A stretch of 64,000 nt of DNA from Scybalomonas sp905214925. GTDB lineage: Bacteria > Bacillota > Clostridia > Lachnospirales > Lachnospiraceae. Numbering within the stretch: the stretch's first letter is position 1; every line of letters starts with the position of its first letter. Made by a program: the position numbers and the translations under genes. Below, one piece after another: positions 25,646 to 33,003 of the stretch. Under the pieces are notes generated by a model. It saw only the letters and a list, made by a program, of their open reading frames with translations, did no database searches and was not told the origin of the DNA. Location of the stretch: contig CAJMOB010000009.1 in assembly GCA_905214925.1 (NCBI GenBank), forward strand, positions 58,854 through 122,853, in the 5' to 3' direction.

Positions 25646-27046
25646 ATGGATTGTATGAAGTGTCATAGTGCAATTCAAAAAGATCATACATGCCCAACAT
25701 GTGGTGTGAATGCAGATTTTTTTAAAAAAGCATATAATACGGCAAATTATTATTACAATAGCGGGCTTGAAAAAGCCAAAATCCGTGATCTTTCTGGGGC
25801 TGTTTCTGATTTAAATAAGGCATTAAAATATAAAAAAGAATTGACAGATGCAAGGAATTTGTTAGGTCTTGTTTATTTTGAAATGGGTGAGACAGCAAAG
25901 GCAGTAAGGGAATGGAAAATCAGTTTACATTTTCAGCCAAATGATAATTTGGCCAAGACATATCAGAGTTATATTTTGGACAACCCAGGTCGTCTTGATA
26001 ATGCCAATCAAGTGGCAAAAAAATATAATCAGACATTGACTTATATGAAACAAAAAAATGAGGATATGGCGTTTATTCAGATTAAAAAAGTACTTACATT
26101 GAGTCCAAATTTTATTAAGGGACAGTTGCTTTTAGCTTTTATGCATTTAAAAAATGATGAGAAAGAAAAAGCAAAAAAAATATTAGAAAAAGTTTTAAAA
26201 ATGGATACGCATAATATGACAGCCATTCGCTATATGACAGAGATTACTGGAAATAGCAATGGAGTCCTACTGAATGTGAGCCAAGAAAAGAAAGAAGAGA
26301 AAAAAGAAGAGCCAGTGAAAAAACAGGTGGATAAAAAAGTGAGCGCTCAACCACTTGGTTCTTATAAAGAACCCGTTTCTAGTATGAGAAACTTAGTTTA
26401 TATTTTCATTGGATTTGCAGTCTGTTTTCTAGCCATGTGGTTTTTAGTAATCCCAAGTAAAGTGACGGCTACAAAAGAAGCGATGCAAAAATCTCAGACA
26501 AGCGCAGAAGAAGAATTAGCAGCTAAAAATGCAACTATTACAAGTTTAAAAGAGAAAAATAAAACATTAACAACAAACAATAAAAAACTTACAAAAGAAC
26601 TAGAAACTTATCGTGGCGATGATGCAAAAAGCCTTTATGATCGTCTTCTTTTAGCAAGTCAATACTATTATGATAACGATCGAGTATCTGCAGCAGAAGA
26701 GTTGATTCAAATTAAAGAATCCGATTTAAAGACAGATACAGCGAAACAAGTATACCAAGATTTATGTGAAAATACACTAGAGTATGCGTCTCAATCTCTT
26801 TATGGACAAGGATGGAACCAATACAATGTTGGAAATTATGATGAGGCATTAGAGCTTCTTAAAAAGTCCTATGAAATGAATAAAGAGAATACCGAATCTC
26901 TCTATTTTATGGCAAGATGCTATGATAGAAAGGGAGATACAAAGAACGCAAAAAAATACTACAATTTGTTAATTAAGGACTTCCCAGGAACATCAAGAGC
27001 AAATGATGCGCAGGGATATCTTAATACATTAGAAGCCAATAGTTAA
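25646..27046 (+). CDS. Zinc-ribbon, membrane-anchored TPR protein
   Basis: A 466-residue protein of unknown specific role. A zinc ribbon occupies residues 1-22 (CMKC and CPTC). TPR-like helical repeats run from about 28 to 200. A charged Lys/Glu linker follows, then one membrane helix at about 250-271 (VYIFIGFAVCFLAMWFLVI). A Ser/Thr/Lys coiled coil is next, and at least two further TPRs close the protein (YNVGNYDEALELLKKSYEMN, YDRKGDTKNAKKYYN). The layout suggests a cytoplasmic N-half and an external C-half acting as a scaffold. AGGAGG at 25632-25637 is the ribosome site. Confidence 0.8.
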   Translation: MDCMKCHSAIQKDHTCPTCGVNADFFKKAYNTANYYYNSGLEKAKIRDLSGAVSDLNKALKYKKELTDARNLLGLVYFEMGETAKAVREWKISLHFQPNDNLAKTYQSYILDNPGRLDNANQVAKKYNQTLTYMKQKNEDMAFIQIKKVLTLSPNFIKGQLLLAFMHLKNDEKEKAKKILEKVLKMDTHNMTAIRYMTEITGNSNGVLLNVSQEKKEEKKEEPVKKQVDKKVSAQPLGSYKEPVSSMRNLVYIFIGFAVCFLAMWFLVIPSKVTATKEAMQKSQTSAEEELAAKNATITSLKEKNKTLTTNNKKLTKELETYRGDDAKSLYDRLLLASQYYYDNDRVSAAEELIQIKESDLKTDTAKQVYQDLCENTLEYASQSLYGQGWNQYNVGNYDEALELLKKSYEMNKENTESLYFMARCYDRKGDTKNAKKYYNLLIKDFPGTSRANDAQGYLNTLEANS

Positions 27047-27056
27047 CGATGAGAAA

Positions 27057-27110
27057 TGCGGTAGTACGCAAATAGAAGGAATTCTAAAGCAGTACTACCG
27101 CGTTTTTTTT
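27057..27110 (+). terminator. Terminator of the folC-TPR operon
   Basis: TGCGGTAGTAC (27057-27067) pairs with GTACTACCGCG (about 27092-27102), followed by eight T. The 145 bases to the next gene hold repeat-like sequence (CACAAATTGTGCTTTTCAT near 27181) but no confident promoter. Confidence 0.9.
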
Positions 27111-27255
27111 TCAAAAGACAACGAGATTTTTAGGAGCATTTATGCTCATATATGGCGACTGTCTGTCAACGTGAGAAGCTCACAAATTGTGCTTTTCATT
27201 GTTACTTATAAACATCCAGTGATTATGAATAGAAGAAAGAAGTGGAGGAAATATT

Positions 27256-27597
27256 ATGGATATTGAAATTTCACAAAATGGAAGCTGTCTTATTGCAGCA
27301 CTTTCAGGAGAGCTTGACCAACATATGGCGGATGCCATTCGGGGAAGAATGGATTATGGGTTATTACAAGCAGGGATAAAAAATATGGTCTTTGATTTTA
27401 CAGAAGTCAGTTTTATGGATAGTTCAGGAATTGGAATGTTATTAAATCGCTATAAGCAAGTAAGAAAACTTGGAGGAAATCTTTATTTAACAGGTTGCAA
27501 TCAGAATTTGTTTCGTTTAATAAAATTATCTGGTTTAGAGAGGATTGTTTTATTAAGAGATAGTATAGAAGAAGCGGTCTTAGAAGCGAATAATTAA
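27256..27597 (+). CDS. spoIIAA: Anti-sigma F factor antagonist SpoIIAA
   Basis: A 113-residue STAS-domain protein that, when dephosphorylated by SpoIIE, releases sigma F from SpoIIAB in the forespore. The phosphorylation site is Ser57 in SFMDSSGIGMLL. AGTGGAGG precedes ATG 27256. It is first in spoIIAA-spoIIAB-sigF. A SigH promoter is expected; I could not find a convincing one. Confidence 0.95.
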   Translation: MDIEISQNGSCLIAALSGELDQHMADAIRGRMDYGLLQAGIKNMVFDFTEVSFMDSSGIGMLLNRYKQVRKLGGNLYLTGCNQNLFRLIKLSGLERIVLLRDSIEEAVLEANN

Positions 27598-27649
27598 AAA
27601 TAAAAAATGGGAAAGAAAAGGAAGGCAGGAAACTGTCTAGGAGGAAAAG

Positions 27650-28084
27650 ATGAACAACAAAAACCATATGAGAATTGAATTCGATAGTAAATCTGAAAAT
27701 GAAAGTTTTATAAGGACAGTAGTCTCTGCTTTTTTAATCAGTCTCGATCCGACAGTAGAAGAGTTGGCGGATGTAAAAACTGCTATTTCAGAGGCTGTTA
27801 CAAACTGTATCATTCATGGGTATGAAGGAAAGGAGGGAGTTATTGTCGTGGAAGCTACAATAAAAGGGAGAGAGTGTTCTTTTCTTATTAAGGATTTTGG
27901 CGTTGGAATTGGAAATATTGAACAAGCCATGGAACCTCTTTACACATCAAAGCCTGAAATGGAGCGTTCTGGAATGGGATTTTCCTTTATGGAGGCCTTT
28001 ATGGATGAAGTGGAAGTAGACTCTCGAGTGGGAGAGGGAACAACAATTTATATGAAAAAGGTAATCGGTGAAAATGATAGATGA
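27650..28084 (+). CDS. spoIIAB: Anti-sigma F factor SpoIIAB (serine kinase)
   Basis: A 144-residue GHKL-fold protein that binds sigma F and phosphorylates SpoIIAA. N-box: AISEAVTNCIIHGYEG; G1 box: IKDFGVGIGNIEQA; G2 box: RSGMGFSFMEAF. AGGAGG lies just upstream of ATG 27650. Its 3' end overlaps the sigF start by 17 bases, so the anti-sigma and sigma are translationally coupled. Confidence 0.95.
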   Translation: MNNKNHMRIEFDSKSENESFIRTVVSAFLISLDPTVEELADVKTAISEAVTNCIIHGYEGKEGVIVVEATIKGRECSFLIKDFGVGIGNIEQAMEPLYTSKPEMERSGMGFSFMEAFMDEVEVDSRVGEGTTIYMKKVIGENDR

Positions 28085-28796
28085 AAACAGAGCACTTTTA
28101 ATTCAAGCGGTACAAGGTGATAAAAAAGCAAGAGAACAACTTGTAACGGATAATATAGGACTTGTATATAGCGTTGCAAGAAGATTCTTGAACCGAGGAT
28201 ACGAACTAGAAGATCTGTTTCAAATTGGCTGTATTGGGCTAATGAAGAGCATTGATAAATTTGATATACAATATGATGTGAAATTTTCCACTTATGCGGT
28301 ACCGATGATCACAGGAGAAATCAAACGATTTTTACGAGATGATGGGATGATTAAAGTGAGTCGAACTTTAAAAGAACACGCAGGAAAGGCTCGCATTGCA
28401 CAGGAGAAGTTTATGTATGAACATGGGCGAGAGCCAACGATTTCCGAGTTAGCAAGCTGTATTGAGATTCCAGAGGAAGAGCTAGTGGAAGCATTGGATG
28501 CCAATGTGGAGGTGGAATCTATTTATAAAACCATTTACCAATCGGAGGGTAGTGATATTTGTCTTGTAGATCGATTAGAAGAGAAGAAAAATGCCAACGA
28601 AGCAATATTAAATAAAATCACGATAAAAGAGTTGATGAATACATTGAGTGAACAAGAACAAGAGATGATAAGATTGCGATATTTTGAAGAGAAAACTCAA
28701 ACAGAGATTGCAAAAATGTTAGGAGTATCTCAAGTACAAATTTCTAGAATGGAAAAAAAGGTGTTATTAAAATTGAGAAAAGAATTGGATAAATAA
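28068..28796 (+). CDS. sigF: RNA polymerase sporulation sigma factor SigF
   Basis: The first forespore-specific sigma factor, 242 residues, lacking region 1.1 as expected. Region 2: EDLFQIGCIGLMKSIDKFD, YAVPMITGEIKRFLRD. Region 3: REPTISELASCIEIPE. Region 4: TQTEIAKMLGVSQVQISRME. GTG 28068 has AAAAAGG at 28055-28061; ATG 28074 is a possible alternative. Held inactive by SpoIIAB until the polar septum forms. Confidence 0.95.
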   Translation: MKMIDENRALLIQAVQGDKKAREQLVTDNIGLVYSVARRFLNRGYELEDLFQIGCIGLMKSIDKFDIQYDVKFSTYAVPMITGEIKRFLRDDGMIKVSRTLKEHAGKARIAQEKFMYEHGREPTISELASCIEIPEEELVEALDANVEVESIYKTIYQSEGSDICLVDRLEEKKNANEAILNKITIKELMNTLSEQEQEMIRLRYFEEKTQTEIAKMLGVSQVQISRMEKKVLLKLRKELDK

Positions 28797-28845
28797 AAGC
28801 AAGAATGAAAAAGAAAGATGAGAGAGGAATGGACAATGATTTTAT

Positions 28846-28875
28846 GAATAAAAAGGATATTTTCTTGCCATACTA
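28846..28875 (+). promoter_or_regulatory. SigG (or SigF) promoter for the spoVA operon
   Basis: GAATA at 28846-28850, an 18-base spacer and CATACTA at 28869-28875 match the Bacillus SigG pattern GHATR-N18-CATWHTA. It lies about 30 bases ahead of spoVAA, so the spoVA genes can be expressed late in the forespore independently of the spoIIA promoter. Confidence 0.7.
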
Positions 28876-28906
28876 AGGAAAACAAACAAGAAGGTGAGAA
28901 AAATCT

Positions 28907-29533
28907 ATGGCAGTTATTTACATCAAAATCGAGCAAAGTAGTTGTGTTCGAGAGCCAAAACTTCGGCTAAAAGAGATCGCAAGTATTTATTGTCAAGATC
29001 CAGAACTTGCGTATCAGGCTGGAGAGATTGAACTTTATCAATTTCGAAAACAAGAAAATGGAAGAGAAGTATTTTCTATTTTAAGAGTGATTGAGTTAAT
29101 AAAAAAACAATGTCCCGAAGTAGAAGTCGAAAATATGGGTGAAAATGATTTCATTGTCTATTATAAGCCACCAAAGAAAGAAAAAAAGTTTGTCTTATGG
29201 AGTAAGATTTTATCAATCTGCCTTGTCTCTTTTTTCGGAGCTGGATTTTCGATTATGACCTATAATAACGATGTCAATACAGAGCAAGTATTTGGTATGG
29301 TTTATCGACTTGTTATGGGACAAGAAGCAAATGGTCCGTCTATTTTAAGTCTTACGTATTCCATTGGTTTGTTGGCAGGTGTTATAGTTTTCTTTAATCA
29401 TGCGGCACAAAAGCGGTTGACCGATGATCCAACACCATTTCAAGTACAGATGCGCTTGTATGAAAGAGATGTCAATGATACTTTTATTAAAGGTGCAGGA
29501 AGGAAAGAGGAAGAGATCGATGTTGGTTCGTGA
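28907..29533 (+). CDS. spoVAA: Stage V sporulation protein AA
   Basis: A 208-residue component of the SpoVA system that moves calcium dipicolinate into the developing spore. The N-terminal half is soluble (VYIKIEQSSCVREPKLRLKE at the start, typical of SpoVAA), followed by membrane segments near residues 97-118 and 145-170. Start ATG 28907 with AAGGTGAG upstream. Its 3' end overlaps spoVAB by 14 bases. Confidence 0.9.
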   Translation: MAVIYIKIEQSSCVREPKLRLKEIASIYCQDPELAYQAGEIELYQFRKQENGREVFSILRVIELIKKQCPEVEVENMGENDFIVYYKPPKKEKKFVLWSKILSICLVSFFGAGFSIMTYNNDVNTEQVFGMVYRLVMGQEANGPSILSLTYSIGLLAGVIVFFNHAAQKRLTDDPTPFQVQMRLYERDVNDTFIKGAGRKEEEIDVGS

Positions 29534-29936
29534 AGTAGTTTTAGGATTTTTAGGAATATGTGCAGGGTTTACAGTGGCAGGAGGATTTGTTGCATTGATT
29601 TCAATGCTTGGTGTAATTCCTAGGTTAGCCAGTGAATCCAAGACCGCTAATCAAGCTATTTTATATGAAAATTGCTTAATTGCAGGTGTAGCACTTGGTA
29701 ATATTATTTCACTTTATTCTATCCGGATACCGTTAGGAAGTATTTTCTTAGTTATTTTTGGATTGTTCTCAGGAATTTTTGTTGGGTGTTTGGCAGTTGC
29801 GTTAGCGGAAATTATTAATACATTTCCAATTTTCTTTCGAAGAATGTCGTTAAGAAAAGGCGCACCTTATGTTGTCTATGCCCTTGCAATTGGGAAGAGT
29901 ATTAGTTCTCTTGTACAATTTTTCTTAGCAAAATAA
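29520..29936 (+). CDS. spoVAB: Stage V sporulation protein AB
   Basis: A 138-residue membrane protein with about four hydrophobic helices, beginning MLVREVVLGFLGICAGFTVA. The frame stays open upstream to 29424, inside spoVAA, but ATG 29520 has AGAGG at about 29506-29510 and gives the family start. Partner of SpoVAA in dipicolinate transport. Confidence 0.9.
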   Translation: MLVREVVLGFLGICAGFTVAGGFVALISMLGVIPRLASESKTANQAILYENCLIAGVALGNIISLYSIRIPLGSIFLVIFGLFSGIFVGCLAVALAEIINTFPIFFRRMSLRKGAPYVVYALAIGKSISSLVQFFLAK

Positions 29937-29999
29937 GAGAATGAAATATAGGATAAAGAGAAAAGAAGCATGAAATAAAAGAATGATTTGGAGGAAACT

Positions 30000-30458
30000 A
30001 TGAGAAAAGAACCAACAAAAAAAGAATACAATGAATATGTGGAGCAGATTACCCCTGTTCATAGTTGTTTTATGAACTGTGTAAAGGCATTTTTTATTGG
30101 AGGAATTATTTGTACCATAGGACAGTTGATTTTTCAGTTTGGGAAAGAGTTTGTCGGCCTAAACGAAGAAGATGCAGGAGGATATGTAACGTTAATATTA
30201 GTACTATCCAGTGTTGTTTTAACTGCATTTAACTTATATTATCCAATTGTAAAGTTTGGTGGAGCAGGAGCATTAGTTCCAATTACTGGATTTGCAAACT
30301 CAGTTGCATCACCAGCCATTGAGTATCAAAAAGAAGGACAAGTCTTTGGGATAGGTGTGAAAATCTTTACGATTGCAGGTCCTGTTATTTTATATGGAGT
30401 GTTCACATCTTTTTTAACAGGAATTATTTATTTCCTATGGACTATGTTCCGTCACTAG
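30000..30458 (+). CDS. spoVAC: Stage V sporulation protein AC
   Basis: A 152-residue integral membrane protein, the SpoVA channel-like subunit. Visible family elements: CFMNCVKAFFIGGIICTIGQ and GGAGALVPITGFANSVASPA. ATG 30000 has TTGGAGG at 29988-29994; the TTG in that string is not the start. It sits between spoVAB and spoVAD as in all SpoVA operons. Confidence 0.95.
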   Translation: MRKEPTKKEYNEYVEQITPVHSCFMNCVKAFFIGGIICTIGQLIFQFGKEFVGLNEEDAGGYVTLILVLSSVVLTAFNLYYPIVKFGGAGALVPITGFANSVASPAIEYQKEGQVFGIGVKIFTIAGPVILYGVFTSFLTGIIYFLWTMFRH

Positions 30459-30488
30459 AAAAAACAGCATAAGAGAAAGGAGTTCTCA

Positions 30489-31493
30489 ATGAAACAAGGA
30501 AAGCAAAGTATTTTGTTTGAAAAAACACCTTATATTAGAAGTTGTGCTTCCATTGTTGGAAAAAAAGAAGGCGAAGGTCCTCTAGCACAATTTTTTGATA
30601 AAATTATTGATGATCCTACATTTGGAGAGGAAACGTGGGAATTAGCAGAAAGCCGTTTTCAGTTAGAAGCGCTTTCTCTTGCTTTAAAAAAGGGTAAGAT
30701 AAAAAAAGAAGATTTGCGTTATCTATTTGCAGGAGATTTACAAGGACAGATTACAGGGACTACATTTGCTATGAAAGATATCGGTATTCCTATCTTTGGA
30801 CTTTATGGAGCCTGTTCTACTATGGGAGAGTCTTTGTCCTTAGCGGCTATGACTGTGTCCGCTGGCTATGCAGATGAAGTGGGAGCGCTTACGTCAAGTC
30901 ATTTAGGAAGTGCGGAAAAAAACTTTCGTTTTCCACTAGAGTATGGAAACCAAAGGCCGCTTAGTTCTACATGGACGGTAACAGGTAGTGGAGCGTTTAT
31001 CGTCTCTTCTTCCCAAGGAAGTGTAAAAATTAAAGGAATTACAACAGGGGTTATTAAAGATTATGGTGTAAAAGATTCTATGAACATGGGTGCTGCTATG
31101 GCACCAGCAGCAGCTGATGTCATTTATCAAAACTTACAAGATATGGATTGGCAGCCAGAAGAATATGATCAAATTGTCACAGGGGATTTAGGAAGCGTTG
31201 GAAGAGAAATTTTAATTAAATTATTAAAAGACAATAGCTATGATATTTCAAAGATTCATATGGATTGTGGAATGAGAATTTTTGATGATGAGACACAAGA
31301 TACTCATGCAGGTGGCTCTGGTTGTGCTTGTAGTGCGGTGACTTTAGCAGGATATTGTATGGATAAGTTAATGAAAAAAGAATGGCATCGCATATTATTT
31401 GTGCCAACAGGTGCCTTGTTATCCACGATGAGTTTTAACGAAGGACAAAGTGTACCAGGAATTGCTCATGCTGTCATATTAGAACGTCAATAA
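30489..31493 (+). CDS. spoVAD: Stage V sporulation protein AD
   Basis: A 334-residue dipicolinate-binding protein with a thiolase-like fold, on the forespore membrane surface. Key features: FGLYGACSTMGESLSLAA with the thiolase-position Cys, the central SHLGSAEKNFRFPLEYG, and GGSGCACSAVTLAGY near the C-terminus. AAAGGAG precedes ATG 30489. Confidence 0.96.
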   Translation: MKQGKQSILFEKTPYIRSCASIVGKKEGEGPLAQFFDKIIDDPTFGEETWELAESRFQLEALSLALKKGKIKKEDLRYLFAGDLQGQITGTTFAMKDIGIPIFGLYGACSTMGESLSLAAMTVSAGYADEVGALTSSHLGSAEKNFRFPLEYGNQRPLSSTWTVTGSGAFIVSSSQGSVKIKGITTGVIKDYGVKDSMNMGAAMAPAAADVIYQNLQDMDWQPEEYDQIVTGDLGSVGREILIKLLKDNSYDISKIHMDCGMRIFDDETQDTHAGGSGCACSAVTLAGYCMDKLMKKEWHRILFVPTGALLSTMSFNEGQSVPGIAHAVILERQ

Positions 31494-31525
31494 AGTCGAC
31501 TGTTGTGCGAGAGGAAGGATAAAAT

Positions 31526-31882
31526 ATGGTTTATGTAAAAGCGTTTGTGATAGGAGGAATTATTTGTGTCCTAGCACAAATTTTAATGGATAAAACAAAG
31601 ATGATGCCAGGAAGGGTAATGGTAACCCTTGTTGTTGCTGGATGCATTTTAGGAGCATTAGGGGTTTATGAGCCTCTGGCCGAGTGGGCTGGATGTGGAG
31701 CTACCGTTCCGTTAACTGGATTTGGATATAACTTGTGGAAAGGGGTAAAAGAAGCTATCGACATTCATGGATTTTTAGGATTGTTCCGTGGTGGATTTAA
31801 AGCAGCCGCATCAGGAACAGCCAGTGCCCTTATTTTCTCTTATATTGCTAGTTTATTGTTCCAGCCAAAGATGAAGAAATAA
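31526..31882 (+). CDS. spoVAE: Stage V sporulation protein AE (SpoVAEb type)
   Basis: A 118-residue membrane protein homologous to SpoVAC: AFVIGGIICVLAQILMDKTK and CGATVPLTGFGYNLWKG. It is the last gene of the operon and is followed by a strong terminator. No spoVAF or ger gene follows. Confidence 0.93.
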   Translation: MVYVKAFVIGGIICVLAQILMDKTKMMPGRVMVTLVVAGCILGALGVYEPLAEWAGCGATVPLTGFGYNLWKGVKEAIDIHGFLGLFRGGFKAAASGTASALIFSYIASLLFQPKMKK

Positions 31883-31900
31883 AATTATTTTTAGAAACAA

Positions 31901-31943
31901 AAAACGATGAGAAGTTCCCAAAGTGTGCTTTTCATCGTTTTTT
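31901..31943 (+). terminator. Terminator of the spoVA operon
   Basis: AAAACGATGAGAAG (31901-31914) pairs with CTTTTCATCGTTTT (31928-31941) with one wobble, then T-run. Confidence 0.88.
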
Positions 31944-31948
31944 TATGT

Positions 31949-32092
31949 TATAGGAAATTCCTCGCGAAGCAAGTTTCTCATTGTATGCAAAGACGATAAT
32001 TTTGATTCGCAAATTGCTCGCGCGCGGCAAAGTGTACGTTGCTCAAAGTGACCGAAAGTCGCCAAGAGTGTGCAACGCACACTTTGTTCTCA
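31949..32092. repeat. Repeat patch: ATAGGAAATTCCT copy 2 and GC-rich hairpin repeat copy 2
   Basis: TATAGGAAATTCCTCGCGAA at 31949-31968 is followed at 32020-32034 by GCGCGCGGCAAAGTG and at 32077-32090 by GCACACTTTGTTCT. The last two strings recur exactly at 21282-21316. Within this copy CAAAGTG...CACTTTG and GTTGC...GCAAC can pair. The local GC content stands out from the surroundings. A 74-codon frame across it (31981-32205) looks spurious. Confidence 0.65.
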
Positions 32093-32716
32093 TTACATTC
32101 CAAAGTCATCGAGATCCGTTGCTAAATATTGAATCGCTTGTTCAATATTTTTCTCTTCTAAGGCATTTAAAATATTCTTATGACATTTCATATCAGAAGG
32201 AATAAGGATATTGTCCCATTTATCCCAATAAAACTGCGCGTAAGCTCGTTTTAATAATTCCATAGAACGCTTTAGCTCTTGATAAGCATAGGAGCTTCCA
32301 GAAAGAGCAATTAGTTGAAGATGAAAATTTTGGTTCGAATCCCAATGAGTAAAAATATCTTTTTTAGATTCATTGCATAAAATATCTACTTTTTTTAATT
32401 CTTCGATGTGGTTTGGGGTGATTTTTTCATAAGAAAGACGCAAATATCCACTTTCTAATATGAGTCGATATTGCAAGACTTGTTCTACCATTTCTTTTGT
32501 AAGACGAATGACCTCATAACCATATCGGGGAATGTTTCTTAAGACTCCTTCATTACATAGTGTAATTAAAGCGTCTCGAATTGGGGATTTGCTACAACCA
32601 TATTTTTCTACCAATTCCTTTTCATTTAAAATTTGATTTGGTTTATATTCGCCAGAAAAAATGCCTTCCAATATTGAATTATAAATAATTGTTTTTAAAC
32701 TTTTTTCTGTTTTCAT
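32093..32716 (-). CDS. GntR family transcriptional regulator (FCD domain)
   Basis: A 207-residue FadR-subfamily regulator. The N-terminal winged helix spans about residues 1-65 (ILNEKELVEKYGCSKSPIRD is the recognition part). The C-terminal FCD ligand-binding domain runs from about 85 (QYRLILESGYLRLSYEKI) with further acidic and His residues. The frame reaches 32740, but ATG 32716 begins MKTEKSLKTII, the more usual length; its ribosome site is weak. It is divergent from the cysteine desulfidase family gene at 33004 and probably controls it; the ligand is unknown. Palindromes lie at both start sites. Confidence 0.85.
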   Translation of the reverse strand: MKTEKSLKTIIYNSILEGIFSGEYKPNQILNEKELVEKYGCSKSPIRDALITLCNEGVLRNIPRYGYEVIRLTKEMVEQVLQYRLILESGYLRLSYEKITPNHIEELKKVDILCNESKKDIFTHWDSNQNFHLQLIALSGSSYAYQELKRSMELLKRAYAQFYWDKWDNILIPSDMKCHKNILNALEEKNIEQAIQYLATDLDDFGM

Positions 32717-32749
32717 TTTTATAAGTCCAGTTCTTTTCAAGTGAAAATG

Positions 32750-32763
32750 TTTGTAGTTACAAA
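32750..32763. promoter_or_regulatory. Candidate autoregulatory operator of the GntR gene
   Basis: TTTGTAGTTACAAA is a perfect 6-2-6 inverted repeat just downstream of the minus-strand -10, at the predicted start site. Confidence 0.5.
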
Positions 32764-32766
32764 AAC

Positions 32767-32795
32767 ATCATAACAAAATCTAAATGAAAAGTAAA
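32767..32795 (-). promoter_or_regulatory. Promoter of the GntR gene
   Basis: On the minus strand, TTTACT (32790-32795), 17 bases, TATGAT (32767-32772). Confidence 0.5.
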
Positions 32796-32818
32796 GAATT
32801 CCACAAAGAAGAAGGCAA

Positions 32819-32847
32819 TTGACTTTTTTAGAAAAACACGATATATT
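32819..32847 (+). promoter_or_regulatory. Promoter of the cysteine desulfidase family gene
   Basis: TTGACT at 32819-32824, 17 bases, TATATT at 32842-32847. The start site should fall near 32854, inside the first operator palindrome. Confidence 0.6.
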
Positions 32848-32852
32848 TAAGA

Positions 32853-32886
32853 CATATTACTAATATGATTACTGATAATATCAGTA
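32853..32886. promoter_or_regulatory. Two adjacent perfect palindromes (candidate GntR operators)
   Basis: CATATTACTAATATG (32853-32867, 7-1-7) and TACTGATAATATCAGTA (32870-32886, 8-1-8) are both perfect inverted repeats placed two bases apart, directly downstream of the -10. Position and symmetry suit repression by the divergent GntR/FCD protein. Confidence 0.6.
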
Positions 32887-33003
32887 TAGTTTTTCCAGTT
32901 TAAGGCCCATATTGGGAAGAAAAATGGAGGGAAATAAGTCCCGCCAAAGAAGGCTATGAAAAATTGTACATGATAAGAAGAGATAAGAGGAAGAAGGAGA
33001 CAA

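Noticed and set aside
27111..27255. SigH promoter for spoIIAA
   Set aside because: A GAATAG-like -10 exists near 27226 but no acceptable -35 at the right distance, so I do not list it.
31981..32205. 74-codon plus-strand frame
   Set aside because: It runs across the GC-rich repeat and into the 3' end of the GntR gene on the other strand, and has no ribosome site.
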